Positions 6,314 to 14,374 of a DNA stretch of 32,833 bases are shown in pieces. Source of the DNA: JARRNO01 sp037384885 (GTDB taxonomy: Bacteria > Acidobacteriota > UBA4820 > DSQY01); assembly GCA_037384885.1 (NCBI GenBank), contig JARRNO010000106.1:1-32833 (forward strand), read 5' to 3'. Each line of letters begins with the position of its first letter. The stretch's first letter is position 1. The position numbers were made by a program, and so were the translations under genes. The notes below the pieces were generated by a model, which made no database searches, had not been told where the DNA came from, and saw only the letters and a list, made by a program, of their open reading frames with translations.

Positions 6314-7390
6314 TCAGTCCAGACCCTTCAGCCACTCCGCCATGGGCTCCGCCGATGTCACCACGTGGGCGCCGGCCTGTCTTGCCCTGGCGAGCAAGTC
6401 GGCGGCCTGATCCGTAAAATCGGCGAGGAACCGGCCTTCCTTTGCAGGGTCCGGGACAGCTACGGCGGACATGCAGTCCTCCAGCAGGTAGACCTTGCGC
6501 GCCAGCGAAGCATCGCGGACATCCATTTCGGACAGGAGATCCTCAACGGTGTACTTCACGCAGTGGCTCGAGGCTTCGCCGGCGATCAAGAGGGCGTCCG
6601 CGCCGAGAAGCCGGTCGATCAGGGCGCTGTTCTTTCCGGCCAGCGAGCCTCCGTCGTACCGGTCAAGCACCTCCGGAGACAGGACGCTGTAATTTTCCGT
6701 GAGGGGGTTCCCCCCTTTGATTTCGATCCTGTCTTCAGCGCCCCGGGCGAAGGCGTGAAAAAGCCGGGCCTCGTGGACGGCGCCGGCCAGGCCGTGCCCT
6801 TCCGAACCCAGGAGCACGTGGGGGGGCCAGAGGTAGAGCGCATATCGCCCCGTCTCTTCCAGGCGGCGGCAATAGAACTCGGCCTGATTGTAGAGCCATT
6901 CCACATCCCCTCCGCAGAGCCAATCCGCCAGGTCGGGATCGGGGTGAACCCTTCCTGTCGCTACGTCGTCCGCGGAGATGACCGTATGCGGGGGCGGCGC
7001 CTTGCCGCCGGAGTCCCGCCAGAATGACGGGAAGAAGATCTGGTGGGGATAATGGGTATCCATCGTGCAGGTCACTTCGGTCAGGTTCGGGAGGTTTCGA
7101 TAAATAAAACGCGCGACCCGGTCCAGGTCCTCGAGCGCCCCACGGCCGCTCCGGCCGCCGACATAGAGTGAGCCCTCCGGGAAGCAAAAGTCCTTCTGCA
7201 TATCGATCAGCAGCAGGTGAACCTTGAACCGGTCCCGGGAAGGTGGTGCGATATGGTGCCGGTCCCGCCATTCGAGCGCCGTCTCGAAAAGCAGCTGCTG
7301 GTCGGGCCGGTACGTCGAGCGGCCGGCTGCAGCGGCATCGTAAAACGGCGGAAGGGGCAATTCACCGAAGTGAGGTTCATTTTTCTTCAT
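6314..7390 (-). CDS. Nicotinamidase/isochorismatase-like cysteine hydrolase, long form
   Basis: The 358-residue product belongs to the cysteine hydrolase superfamily of nicotinamidase and isochorismatase. The presumed triad is D63 (LLLIDMQKDF), K225 (IEIKGGNP) and C277 (GEASSHCVKYTVEDL). A metal site like that of nicotinamidases is suggested by D111, H113 and H116 (DTHYPHQ). WPPHVLLGSEGHGLAGAV matches the nicotinamidase WP.HC...G.GA block, but with valine where cysteine is often found. It is much longer than PncA (about 180-220 residues), with roughly 50 extra N-terminal residues and an insertion near 125-180. It could release nicotinate from nicotinamide or cleave another amide. ATG 7390 is preferred over 7402 because GAGGGGAACC precedes it. 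It is last in the operon with the dehydrogenase. Confidence 0.82.
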   Translation of the reverse strand: MKKNEPHFGELPLPPFYDAAAAGRSTYRPDQQLLFETALEWRDRHHIAPPSRDRFKVHLLLIDMQKDFCFPEGSLYVGGRSGRGALEDLDRVARFIYRNLPNLTEVTCTMDTHYPHQIFFPSFWRDSGGKAPPPHTVISADDVATGRVHPDPDLADWLCGGDVEWLYNQAEFYCRRLEETGRYALYLWPPHVLLGSEGHGLAGAVHEARLFHAFARGAEDRIEIKGGNPLTENYSVLSPEVLDRYDGGSLAGKNSALIDRLLGADALLIAGEASSHCVKYTVEDLLSEMDVRDASLARKVYLLEDCMSAVAVPDPAKEGRFLADFTDQAADLLARARQAGAHVVTSAEPMAEWLKGLD

Positions 7391-7410
7391 GGTTCCCCTC
7401 ATTCCTCTTT

Positions 7411-8520
7411 TCAGGCGTCTTCCCAGTGCACCACGACCTTGATTTCATCCTCGCCGTGGTGATCCAGGGCGCCTTGGACATCCTCAGGTTTGTGCCGGTT
7501 GGTAATCAGTTTCTCCACCTGCCCCGGCCATCTCAGCACGGCGCGGCGCATGTCTTCCACACCCATCTGGAAATGGTCGCGCGCGGCGTTCACGCTTCCC
7601 ACCATGACCTGGTTGCCGAGCACCAGGCGGCGGATAAGTTCGGCGCCGTGGACCTGGAGCGTGCTGTCTCCGCCCGGAACCCCTGTCAAAACGTACACGC
7701 CGTTCAGAGCCAGCGCATCCAGCAGGTTGAATTCCAGGCCGGCGATCCCCGTTGCTTCAAAGATCATCTCCATGGGGCCGAGCGCATCGTCAACCTTGCC
7801 GGCCGGGACTTTCCGGCCGTCCACGTAGTGCCCTCCGGCCGCTTCCAGCCAGCGGGGACGGGCCGATCCGGCGTCCACGATGTCCAGCCCGTACACTTCG
7901 GCCCCCCTCAGGCGCAGCACCATGACCGCGAGAAGACCGATAGGGCCCAGGCCGGCCACCAGGCAGCGGCGCCCGAAGAGCCAGTCCGGAGTGGCGGAGG
8001 CGTCCGGCAGCCGAGAGGCCTGGATCCGCACGGACTCCTCGATCGCCTTCTCCGCCACCGACAGGGGCTCGCAGAGGACTCCCACCGGCTTCAAGGCGTC
8101 GGGCACGCGGACGATATACTGTTCTCTGTCCACCGCGTATTCAGCCTGGTAGCCGTCCAGCCCCCAAATGCCGCGTTCGCGATAGTCCCCGGTACGACAC
8201 ATGTCGGACCGGTTGACGCTGCAGGGAAGGCACTGACCACAACCGCGCCGGACGGTAAAGACGGCCAAGTCTCCGGGCTTGACCCGCGTGACTTCTTTCC
8301 CCGCCTCAACGACGCGGCCAAACATTTCATGTCCGATCACCAAATCTTCCCGCCCTTCCGGCGCCCGCGCACGTCCTCCACGCGCCTCTTCCCTGTCGGT
8401 GCCGCAGATTCCCACCTGGAGGACCTGCAGCTTCACATCGGCGGGATTCTCTACGACGGGACCGGGGCGGTCGACCAGCCTGAGCGTTTTCGTGCCGGGT
8501 ATGATGGCAATGGCTTTCAT
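7411..8520 (-). CDS. Zinc-dependent glucose 1-dehydrogenase-like MDR enzyme
   Basis: The 369-residue protein is a medium-chain zinc dehydrogenase resembling archaeal glucose/galactose dehydrogenases of the Entner-Doudoroff pathway. Catalytic zinc ligands are C39, H64 and E65 (GICGTDREEARGG, VIGHEMFGRV); a structural zinc site is C94, C97, C100 and C108 (RGCGQCLPCSVNRSDMC). The nucleotide fold shows GLGPIGLLAVMVLRLRGAEV. The phrases GICGTDRE and CEPLSVAEKA are typical of the glucose dehydrogenase subgroup rather than ordinary alcohol dehydrogenases. It probably oxidises an aldose to a lactone with NAD(P)+, but substrate and cofactor choice are inferred. AGAGGAGAG precedes the ATG. It is followed closely by the hydrolase gene and preceded by a symporter gene on the same strand. 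Confidence 0.87.
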   Translation of the reverse strand: MKAIAIIPGTKTLRLVDRPGPVVENPADVKLQVLQVGICGTDREEARGGRARAPEGREDLVIGHEMFGRVVEAGKEVTRVKPGDLAVFTVRRGCGQCLPCSVNRSDMCRTGDYRERGIWGLDGYQAEYAVDREQYIVRVPDALKPVGVLCEPLSVAEKAIEESVRIQASRLPDASATPDWLFGRRCLVAGLGPIGLLAVMVLRLRGAEVYGLDIVDAGSARPRWLEAAGGHYVDGRKVPAGKVDDALGPMEMIFEATGIAGLEFNLLDALALNGVYVLTGVPGGDSTLQVHGAELIRRLVLGNQVMVGSVNAARDHFQMGVEDMRRAVLRWPGQVEKLITNRHKPEDVQGALDHHGEDEIKVVVHWEDA

Positions 8521-8660
8521 CGGTTACTCTCCTCTGACGAGTGCGGCGAAACACGGACGATGAAGGTTGGAAACACCCCCGGAAGGTTTGCCGGCTCACA
8601 CCGGCATGTTCATGCGAAGCCGGAAGGCCGGCAACGCCGCTTTTTTGCCGGGAGCTTCCA

Positions 8661-10070
8661 CTATGACAACAGCGCGTCAAGCCGCCGTGTTTCAGGGAAG
8701 AACCATGAGAGCACCAGGTACACCACCAGGGACGCGGGGAGCGCCAGGAGGATGGCGTCGGGCAGCGGGTTCCACTCGGGAAAGACCGAGAGCAGCACCG
8801 AGGTCCCCCCTCCGGCGACGATGCTCCAGAAAGCGGCTGTCGCCGATCCCCGTTTGTAGAGAAGCGCTCCCAGCGTCGGAATGAACAACCCCGACACCAT
8901 GAAGGCGTAGGACAAGAGGATGGCGTCCAGGACCTTCGGCACCAGCAGCGCCAGGGAAACCGAGGCGGCGCCGATCAGGACGGTGAGGAGGCGTCCGATG
9001 GCCAGGACCCGTTTTTCCGGCGCCTCGGGAGAAATGTATTTCTGGTAGATGTCGTTGACAAAGTTCCCCACCGACGCAAGAAGGCAGCTGTCGGCCGTGG
9101 ACATGATCGCGGAAAAATAGGACGCCATCACCAGGCCGACGATCCCCACGGGCAGAACGCCCTTGATCAGGAGCGGCAGGCCCATCTCCGACTCCACCGA
9201 CGGATAGATGACCCGGGCGAACATCCCAAGCGTCACGCCCAGGAAGGACATGAGGGGCCATTCCAAGAGCCCCGCCAGATACCAGGCTCTTTTCGCCGTT
9301 TTGACATCCCTGGTCGCGTAAATGCGCTGGTACAGCGTCATCCCCACGAACCAAATGGGAATAATCGTGAACATCCAGGTGGCGAATTCCACCGGAGAGA
9401 TATTGGTCAGGCTGAAGTGAGCCGGCGGCAGCACCTCCTTGATGTGTCTCCAACCGCCGACCTTGAAGTAAGCGAAAGGCAGGGCGAAGAAAAGCAGCCC
9501 CCCCAGCAGCACCATCCACTGGAGGGTGTCCGTATAGATGACGGCCTGGAGGCCGCCGAAGGCGGTGTAAAGGATGACCACGCCCGCCATGATGACCACA
9601 GCCGTCACCAGGTCGATGTCGAAAGCCGCCGACGACAGCTTGGCCCCGGCCAGAATTTGCGCGCCGACGAAGCCGGCGTAGCCGATGCCGGAAACAAGAG
9701 CGGCCAGCAACCGCGTTTTGCCGTCGTAGCGCTTTTCGAGAAAATCCGGGTAGGTCAGAAACCCGAACTTGTCGCCCATATGCTTGACCCTGGGGATGAG
9801 GATGACCGCCGCCGTGATCGCCCCGATAAAACCGGTAAAGAGCAGCCAGGATCCGGAAAGCCCCATGGCGAAACCCAGTCCGCCGAGACCGATGGAAAAT
9901 CCCCCGCCCACATCGGTCGCTACGACGGAAAATCCGATGTGGCCGGCGCCCATCTTCCGATCGCCGACGAAATACTCGTCCACGCTGGTCTGGCGGCGCA
10001 GGAAGTAAACCCCGATTCCCAGAACGATGACGAGGTATCCGAAGATAATTGCATAATCGATGAAGTGCAT
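8661..10070 (-). CDS. Sodium:solute symporter (SSS family)
   Basis: This very hydrophobic protein of about 469 residues has some 12-13 membrane helices. It carries SSS-family signatures: SVDEYFVGDRKMGAGHIGFS near the start, ATDVGGGFSIGLGGLGFAMG, GGLQAVIYTDTLQ, and the late block SYFSAIMSTADSCLLASVG that is characteristic of PutP/SGLT-type transporters. It imports an organic solute with Na+; because it heads the set with a sugar-dehydrogenase-like gene the solute may be a sugar or polyol, which is inference. A GTG at 10076 is possible, but ATG at 10070, with AGGGGTGG just ahead, is preferred. The 140 bases between this gene and the dehydrogenase (8521-8660) show no obvious terminator, so co-transcription is likely. 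Confidence 0.92.
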   Translation of the reverse strand: MHFIDYAIIFGYLVIVLGIGVYFLRRQTSVDEYFVGDRKMGAGHIGFSVVATDVGGGFSIGLGGLGFAMGLSGSWLLFTGFIGAITAAVILIPRVKHMGDKFGFLTYPDFLEKRYDGKTRLLAALVSGIGYAGFVGAQILAGAKLSSAAFDIDLVTAVVIMAGVVILYTAFGGLQAVIYTDTLQWMVLLGGLLFFALPFAYFKVGGWRHIKEVLPPAHFSLTNISPVEFATWMFTIIPIWFVGMTLYQRIYATRDVKTAKRAWYLAGLLEWPLMSFLGVTLGMFARVIYPSVESEMGLPLLIKGVLPVGIVGLVMASYFSAIMSTADSCLLASVGNFVNDIYQKYISPEAPEKRVLAIGRLLTVLIGAASVSLALLVPKVLDAILLSYAFMVSGLFIPTLGALLYKRGSATAAFWSIVAGGGTSVLLSVFPEWNPLPDAILLALPASLVVYLVLSWFFPETRRLDALLS

Positions 10071-10139
10071 GACCACCCCTGGTCCATCTTTCGAATCAGT
10101 CCCATTGGCCGCCCCGGCAGAAGGGCGGAATTCATATTG

Positions 10140-10156
10140 GCTATGTAAATGATAGC
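10140..10156. promoter_or_regulatory. Candidate operator upstream of the symporter operon
   Basis: GCTAT (10140-10144) and ATAGC (10152-10156) form an inverted repeat with a 7-base AT-rich centre; flanking ATAT on both sides extends the symmetry with a two-base offset. It lies about 70 bases ahead of the symporter start in the only AT-rich patch of this intergenic region, as expected for a repressor or activator site. Confidence 0.35.
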
Positions 10157-10229
10157 ATATCAGAAGCTGGCGGCCGGCAGGCCTTGCCGCGGGGGCGTCA
10201 GACGGAACCGGGGGGCCGTCCGATCCGGG

Positions 10230-10572
10230 CTAATTCAGACGCCAGAGAGCCGCGTTCAACAGACCGGCGTAGGCCACCCAGATGAGGTAGGGCGCCAAGA
10301 GCCATCCCGCCAAGCGGCTCAGTTTCATGAAGAGCAGAAGCGTTGTCAGGATGGCGATCCAGAGAAGGACGAGATCGGCCAAAGCCAACAGCGGGCGGTG
10401 AAGGCCGAAGAAGATCCATGACCAAGCCGCATTGAGGACCAGCTGCACTGCAAAAACGGCCAGCGCGGGAGCCGCCGCGCGAAAGCCCCTCGAAGACCAT
10501 GCGCGCCACGCCGCCAGGCCCATGAGGAGGTAAAGGAGGGTCCATGGCCAGAAGTATGCCGATCGAGCGCAT
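10230..10572 (-). pseudogene. tspO: TspO/MBR family membrane protein, internally deleted
   Basis: From about 10556 downward the frame reads YFWPWTLLYLLMGLAAW, then QLVLNAAWSWIFFG and LAPYLIWVAYAGLLNAALW, unmistakably the last four helices of a TspO/MBR protein, which bind porphyrins and related ligands. The first helix and first loop (about 45-50 residues) are absent. A plausible original start is ATG at 10572, overlapping the epimerase stop as TGATG and preceded by GGGGAGG. It reads MRSIGILLA, a credible TspO beginning, but in another frame. A deletion of roughly 100-150 bases plus frameshift near 10545-10558 explains both facts. The longest frame with its own ATG covers only 10230-10523 (97 residues). 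It is real decay or an assembly misjoin. Confidence 0.75.
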
Positions 10573-11573
10573 CACGTGCGGCCCTCCCCTTCTGAAATCC
10601 CCATTCTTTCCATCATGGCGGCCAAGGTTTCCCGCAGGCCTTCCTTGAGGGGGCGGGGATGGTAACCCAGCTCGCGGCGAGCCTTGGCGTTGTCGCCGAT
10701 GTAAGTGGTTCCCGCCGCCACCCGAAGCCCTTCCGACGTATAGGCGGGGGGTAGCGGCAACGCCCATTCCAGGGGTTTCACCAACATGGAATTGGCCCGC
10801 ATGAGCCATGGCGGGGCATGAAGCCTGGAGGCTCGAATTCCCGTCAAGGCTTCCGCGGTTCCCAGGGCCTCGGCCATGGTGTGCGCCGGTCCCGCCAGAA
10901 TGTAGCTCTCACCCGGCCGGCCCTTGTCCATGGCCAGAAGGTGGCCCTCGGCGACATCGTCCACGTGGGCCCAGCTGAAAGCCGTTCGAGTGGGGATCAA
11001 CGGCAGTTTCTTCTTAAGATAAAGCTCCAGCGCCTTCCCAACCTCGCTGTGATCGCCCGGACCGTAAACGACCCCCGGCTGGACGATCACCAGCGGCAGC
11101 CCCTCCCGGATCATGGGCAGGGCCACCTCGTAATGCGCCCGCCACTTCGTTCTGTCATAGACGCTGAGATGCCGCCCCTCAAAGCGGTAAGTCTCATCGA
11201 CCAGTTTGCCCCGGGTGTCGGAGAAGACGGCCAGCGTGCTCGTGTAGACTCCCTTTCGGATCCCCAGGTCCCTCATGGTCTCCAGGACGTTGCGCGTCCC
11301 CTCCACGTTGATCTTTTCGGCCGCCCCCCGGTCCTTGACGCCGATTTTGTACCAGGCGGCGAGATGGAAGACGCCATCGGCCCCTTCCATGGGGGTCCGC
11401 AGGGAGGCGCGGTCCGTAATGTCTCCCCGAACCAGCGTGACGCCGGGCCCTTTAAGGTCTTCCGCCCGGCCGGGATCTCTCACCAGGGCTGTCACCTCGT
11501 CTCCCCGCTCGACCAGACCCCGGACGAGGCGGCTGCCGATAAAACCGGTGGCGCCCGTGACGAAATATTTCAT
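10572..11573 (-). CDS. NAD-dependent epimerase/reductase (extended SDR)
   Basis: The 333-residue product is an extended short-chain dehydrogenase related to dihydroflavonol-4-reductase-like and hopanoid-associated sugar epimerase (HpnA-like) proteins. The N-terminus has the dinucleotide fingerprint TGATGFIGSRLVRGL. GVFHLAAWYKIG, the serine-threonine stretch YTSTLAVFS and the catalytic pair SVYDRTKW (Tyr-x3-Lys) follow, then VQPGVVYGPGDHS. The substrate, a nucleotide sugar or other hydroxy/keto compound, is not identifiable. AGGAGAGGCC precedes the ATG and a good promoter lies at 11646-11674. Its TGA overlaps the start of the damaged tspO, so the two were translationally coupled. Confidence 0.88.
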   Translation of the reverse strand: MKYFVTGATGFIGSRLVRGLVERGDEVTALVRDPGRAEDLKGPGVTLVRGDITDRASLRTPMEGADGVFHLAAWYKIGVKDRGAAEKINVEGTRNVLETMRDLGIRKGVYTSTLAVFSDTRGKLVDETYRFEGRHLSVYDRTKWRAHYEVALPMIREGLPLVIVQPGVVYGPGDHSEVGKALELYLKKKLPLIPTRTAFSWAHVDDVAEGHLLAMDKGRPGESYILAGPAHTMAEALGTAEALTGIRASRLHAPPWLMRANSMLVKPLEWALPLPPAYTSEGLRVAAGTTYIGDNAKARRELGYHPRPLKEGLRETLAAMMERMGISEGEGRT

Positions 11574-11645
11574 GGCCTCTCCTGCCCCGGATCTACCGCC
11601 GGGAGAAAATTTCCCGTTGAATGATCACTCCATGTTGCTGTACAG

Positions 11646-11674
11646 AATATATAAAAACGGGGGGCGTCCGTAAA
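11646..11674 (-). promoter_or_regulatory. Sigma-70-type promoter for the SDR gene
   Basis: On the minus strand TTTACG (11674-11669) and TATATT (11651-11646) are 17 bases apart, matching the consensus at four and five of six positions. It predicts a start near 11639 and a leader of about 65 bases. Confidence 0.55.
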
Positions 11675-11846
11675 GCATTCCCCCTGGTGACACGCCGAAC
11701 GGGAGTTTTGTGCGCCGGCGGCCCCCCTTTCCTTGGAGAATCAAGCCGTTCCGGGGTAACATGGGAGGTGTCGCTCCGGACGTCTGAGCCGGGGGGCGCT
11801 TAACTTGAAAAGGAAGTCGGCTTGATGCGACTGAAGGTTCGACAAC

Positions 11847-13394
11847 ATGAATGATGATCAACACGACAAATTGGACAGTTCCCCGGAGGCGATAGCGGAG
11901 CGGCGCGGCGCCGTCGACCCGGAACACTTGGTGGAGCCGGAGGATTCTCTGCCTCCCATCACCCTCGAAGGTCTCCCGGAATCGCTGAGGGAAGCCTGCC
12001 GACGCATGGGATGGACTTCTCTCATGCCGGTTCAGGCCCGGGCGATCCCCTACATGATGGCCAAGCGGGACATCATGGTCCAGTCCCGGACGGGAAGCGG
12101 GAAGACGGGCGCCTACGTCATGCCCATCCTGGATCGGATCGACGTCTCCCACCAGACCTGCCAGGCCCTTGTGCTCGTTCCCACCCGGGAATTGGCCCGG
12201 CAGGTGACGAAAGAGGCCGAGAACCTGGCCGGGCAGGCCGGTGTGCGAACCGTCCCCGTGTACGGCGGGGCGGCTTACGGGCCGCAGCTCGAGGCCTTCA
12301 AGAAGGGGGCGCACCTTGTGGTCGGCACGCCCGGCCGCATTCTCGACCATCTCCTCAAGCGCTCCCTTTCGCTGCACGACCTGCAGATCCTGGTCTTTGA
12401 CGAGGCCGACCGCATGCTTTCCATGGGCTTTTACCCGGACATGAAGCGCGTGAAGACCTTCCTACCGGAACGGCGCATCAACGGCTTTATGCTTTCGGCC
12501 ACCTTTCCGCCGCACGTCATGCGCCTCGCGCGCGAATTCCTGCACGAACCGGACTTTCTGTCCCTGAGCAAAGACCACGTCCACGTGGCGGAGACGGAAC
12601 ACGTGTATTACGTCGTTCCTCCCATGAAAAAGGACAGGAGCCTTGTCCGTATTCTCGAGGTGGAAAACCCGACGAGCGCGATCATCTTCTGCAACACCAA
12701 GGCTACCGTGCACTACGTCAGCGTGGTTCTCCAGCGGTTCGGATACGACGCCGACGAACTAAGCGCCGATCTGACCCAGGCGCAGCGCGAACGGGTGATG
12801 ACGCGCATCCGGAAGGGCAAGCTTCGCTTCCTGGTAGCGACGGACGTTGCGGCCCGGGGCATCGACATTCCGGATCTTTCCCACGTCATTCAGTATGAAC
12901 CCAGCGAAGATCCGGAAAGTTATATCCACAGGGCCGGGAGAACCGGGCGGGCCGGTGCCACGGGACAGGCGGTCACCCTCGTCGCCGCCCTCGAACATCT
13001 CCAACTTCAGCGCATCGGGAAGCGCTATCACATCAACCTGCAGGAAAGACTCCTCCCCACGGACGAAGAGGTACAGGCCGTCGTCTCGGAACGCCTGACC
13101 GCCCTTCTGGAATCGGCGCTCCGGAGCCGGGACAACCTCGAAGTGGAACGCATGCAGCGCTTCATGGGCCTGGCGAAGAACTTCGGCGAGACAGAAGAGG
13201 GGCAGACGCTCCTGGCCATGCTCCTGGACGACTACTACCAGAAGATCCTTCACGCGGTGCCCGAACAGCCTGCCGAGGAATCGAAAGGCGGTTCCGCCCC
13301 CCGCCGAAACGACCGCCGCAGCCGTGGAGGAAGAAGCGGCGGCCGCGGCCGCGGAGGAGGACGCGGTGAACGCAAAGGGGGACGAAGGACGTAA
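11847..13394 (+). CDS. DEAD-box ATP-dependent RNA helicase
   Basis: The 515-residue protein has the full DEAD-box set. These are the Q motif (GWTSLMPVQARAIP), motif I (SRTGSGKT), Ia (PTRELARQ), Ib (TPGRIL), II (DEAD), III (SAT in FMLSATFPP), IV (IIFCNT), V (ATDVAARGID) and VI (YIHRAGRTGRAG). An acidic N-terminal extension of about 40 residues precedes the helicase core. The C-terminus from about residue 480 is an Arg/Gly-rich tail (RRSRGGRSGGRGRGGGRG) expected to bind RNA. It probably remodels structured RNA in ribosome assembly or mRNA decay; the bacterial subfamily (RhlE/CsdA-like) is not certain. The start at 11847 has a modest GAAGG about nine bases upstream. It may be transcribed together with the next gene, 34 bases away. 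Confidence 0.96.
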   Translation: MNDDQHDKLDSSPEAIAERRGAVDPEHLVEPEDSLPPITLEGLPESLREACRRMGWTSLMPVQARAIPYMMAKRDIMVQSRTGSGKTGAYVMPILDRIDVSHQTCQALVLVPTRELARQVTKEAENLAGQAGVRTVPVYGGAAYGPQLEAFKKGAHLVVGTPGRILDHLLKRSLSLHDLQILVFDEADRMLSMGFYPDMKRVKTFLPERRINGFMLSATFPPHVMRLAREFLHEPDFLSLSKDHVHVAETEHVYYVVPPMKKDRSLVRILEVENPTSAIIFCNTKATVHYVSVVLQRFGYDADELSADLTQAQRERVMTRIRKGKLRFLVATDVAARGIDIPDLSHVIQYEPSEDPESYIHRAGRTGRAGATGQAVTLVAALEHLQLQRIGKRYHINLQERLLPTDEEVQAVVSERLTALLESALRSRDNLEVERMQRFMGLAKNFGETEEGQTLLAMLLDDYYQKILHAVPEQPAEESKGGSAPRRNDRRSRGGRSGGRGRGGGRGERKGGRRT

Positions 13395-13428
13395 ATTCCC
13401 CCGCGCAGATTGCTAACCGGAGATCCGG

Positions 13429-14028
13429 ATGAAGGAACTGGAGCCGGGCGAACCCGCCGAACAGCCTCTGCATGTTCACTTGGCGAGGGTCGTCCTGGTC
13501 ACATTCCTGTTCACATTCCTGGCAGCGAGAATCGTAGTTTTTCTCATCATGGTGAGGGCCATCCCGGACCTCTATCTCTTCCTCGGGCAAACTCACGTCC
13601 ACCATCTCAACTACGGCATTTTTCTGCTGGGCGGTACGGGGGCCTACCTCATTTTCCGCCGGCCCGCCGGCCGCGCCCTTGAAATCACGGCCGCTCTCTA
13701 TGGAGCCGGCATGGCCCTGACTTTCGACGAGTTCGGAATGTGGCTGCACCTCGGCGGCAGCTACTGGCAATCCGCCAGTCTGGACGCCGTCACGCTGCTG
13801 GCCGGCGTCTTCGCCCTGCTTGCCTTTGCCCCCGAACTGGCCCGATTTCGCCCGCACCACTGGCTTACGGCCCTTCTCCTGCTCCTGGGAATCATTCTTT
13901 TCGTCTTTCTGATGATCAGATCTTTCCGCGCTGCCGGCCGCGTTCTCGGGCCAAAATTGCGCCGCATCGAATCCGCCGCTCCCGTTAGGCCTTCCTCCCG
14001 CCTTTCCCCCATCAAACGCGGCGACTGA
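13429..14028 (+). CDS. Unknown integral membrane protein with HxHH and DEFGMWL motifs
   Basis: I do not recognise a named family. The 199-residue product has about five likely membrane helices (near 20-42, 60-78, 86-104, 115-135 and 140-160) and a basic, Ser/Pro-rich C-terminal tail. Two polar motifs stand out: THVHHLNYGIFLLGGTGAYL around residue 56 and ALTFDEFGMWLHLGGSYW around residue 100. Histidines and acidic residues within or next to helices suggest a metal or proton site. Similar HH...GI-LL plus DEF membrane proteins of unknown role exist in other bacteria, as far as I recall. It starts 34 bases after the helicase stop, with GGAG ahead of the ATG, so it may share that transcript. Confidence 0.75.
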   Translation: MKELEPGEPAEQPLHVHLARVVLVTFLFTFLAARIVVFLIMVRAIPDLYLFLGQTHVHHLNYGIFLLGGTGAYLIFRRPAGRALEITAALYGAGMALTFDEFGMWLHLGGSYWQSASLDAVTLLAGVFALLAFAPELARFRPHHWLTALLLLLGIILFVFLMIRSFRAAGRVLGPKLRRIESAAPVRPSSRLSPIKRGD

Positions 14029-14374
14029 CACCCAGGCGATTTCGCCTCCCGCCCGCCTCGCAACCCGGCGCCGCTCCCGCCAGGCGGCCCACCGGGAATA
14101 ACCTCTGCGCCCCGGCTGTTAAAGTTACGAACTACTGTATCCACAACTGTGAGAGGTCCATTTTGTGGGAGTTCGACGGGCAAGCGCCGCCCCACGCCGG
14201 CGCCTGACGTCGCTTATCGGTCGAGGCAGGGAGAGGCGAGCGTCCGGCGGCTGCGGGCGGAAAGAACTCACCCGGCGCTTAAGCGCTTTTTCATGAGGTC
14301 CCGGCTCATCATGGCCGCAATCCGGCGAGGGCTTGAGCCGGTAAGGAATTGCATTTCTCATGCAGGAGGTGGAT
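14029..14374. other. Gene-free stretch upstream of mddA
   Basis: No convincing gene is seen on either strand. The 12-base palindrome GCGCTTAAGCGC (14275-14286) is followed by TTTTTC, but its 4-bp stem is too short to call a terminator. A small AGGCG/CGCCT hairpin sits just after the 13429-14028 stop. A relatively AT-rich patch near 14115-14150 may hold the mddA promoter, but I see no hexamer pair worth naming. Confidence 0.5.

Noticed and set aside
7243..8859. Long plus-strand open frame of 538 codons.
   Set aside because: It lies antisense to the dehydrogenase and overlaps the symporter and hydrolase genes, which are clear family members. High GC content makes such antisense frames long.
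10560..10580. The epimerase TGA is followed in frame by the TspO remnant, as if a selenocysteine read-through fusion.
   Set aside because: A ribosome site and ATG overlapping the stop (TGATG) explain the layout as two coupled genes, and no SECIS-like element is evident. The in-frame relation is a by-product of the deletion.
14275..14292. GCGCTTAAGCGC plus TTTTTC as a terminator.
   Set aside because: The stem is only four pairs with a TTAA loop and it lies almost 250 bases after the nearest upstream gene.
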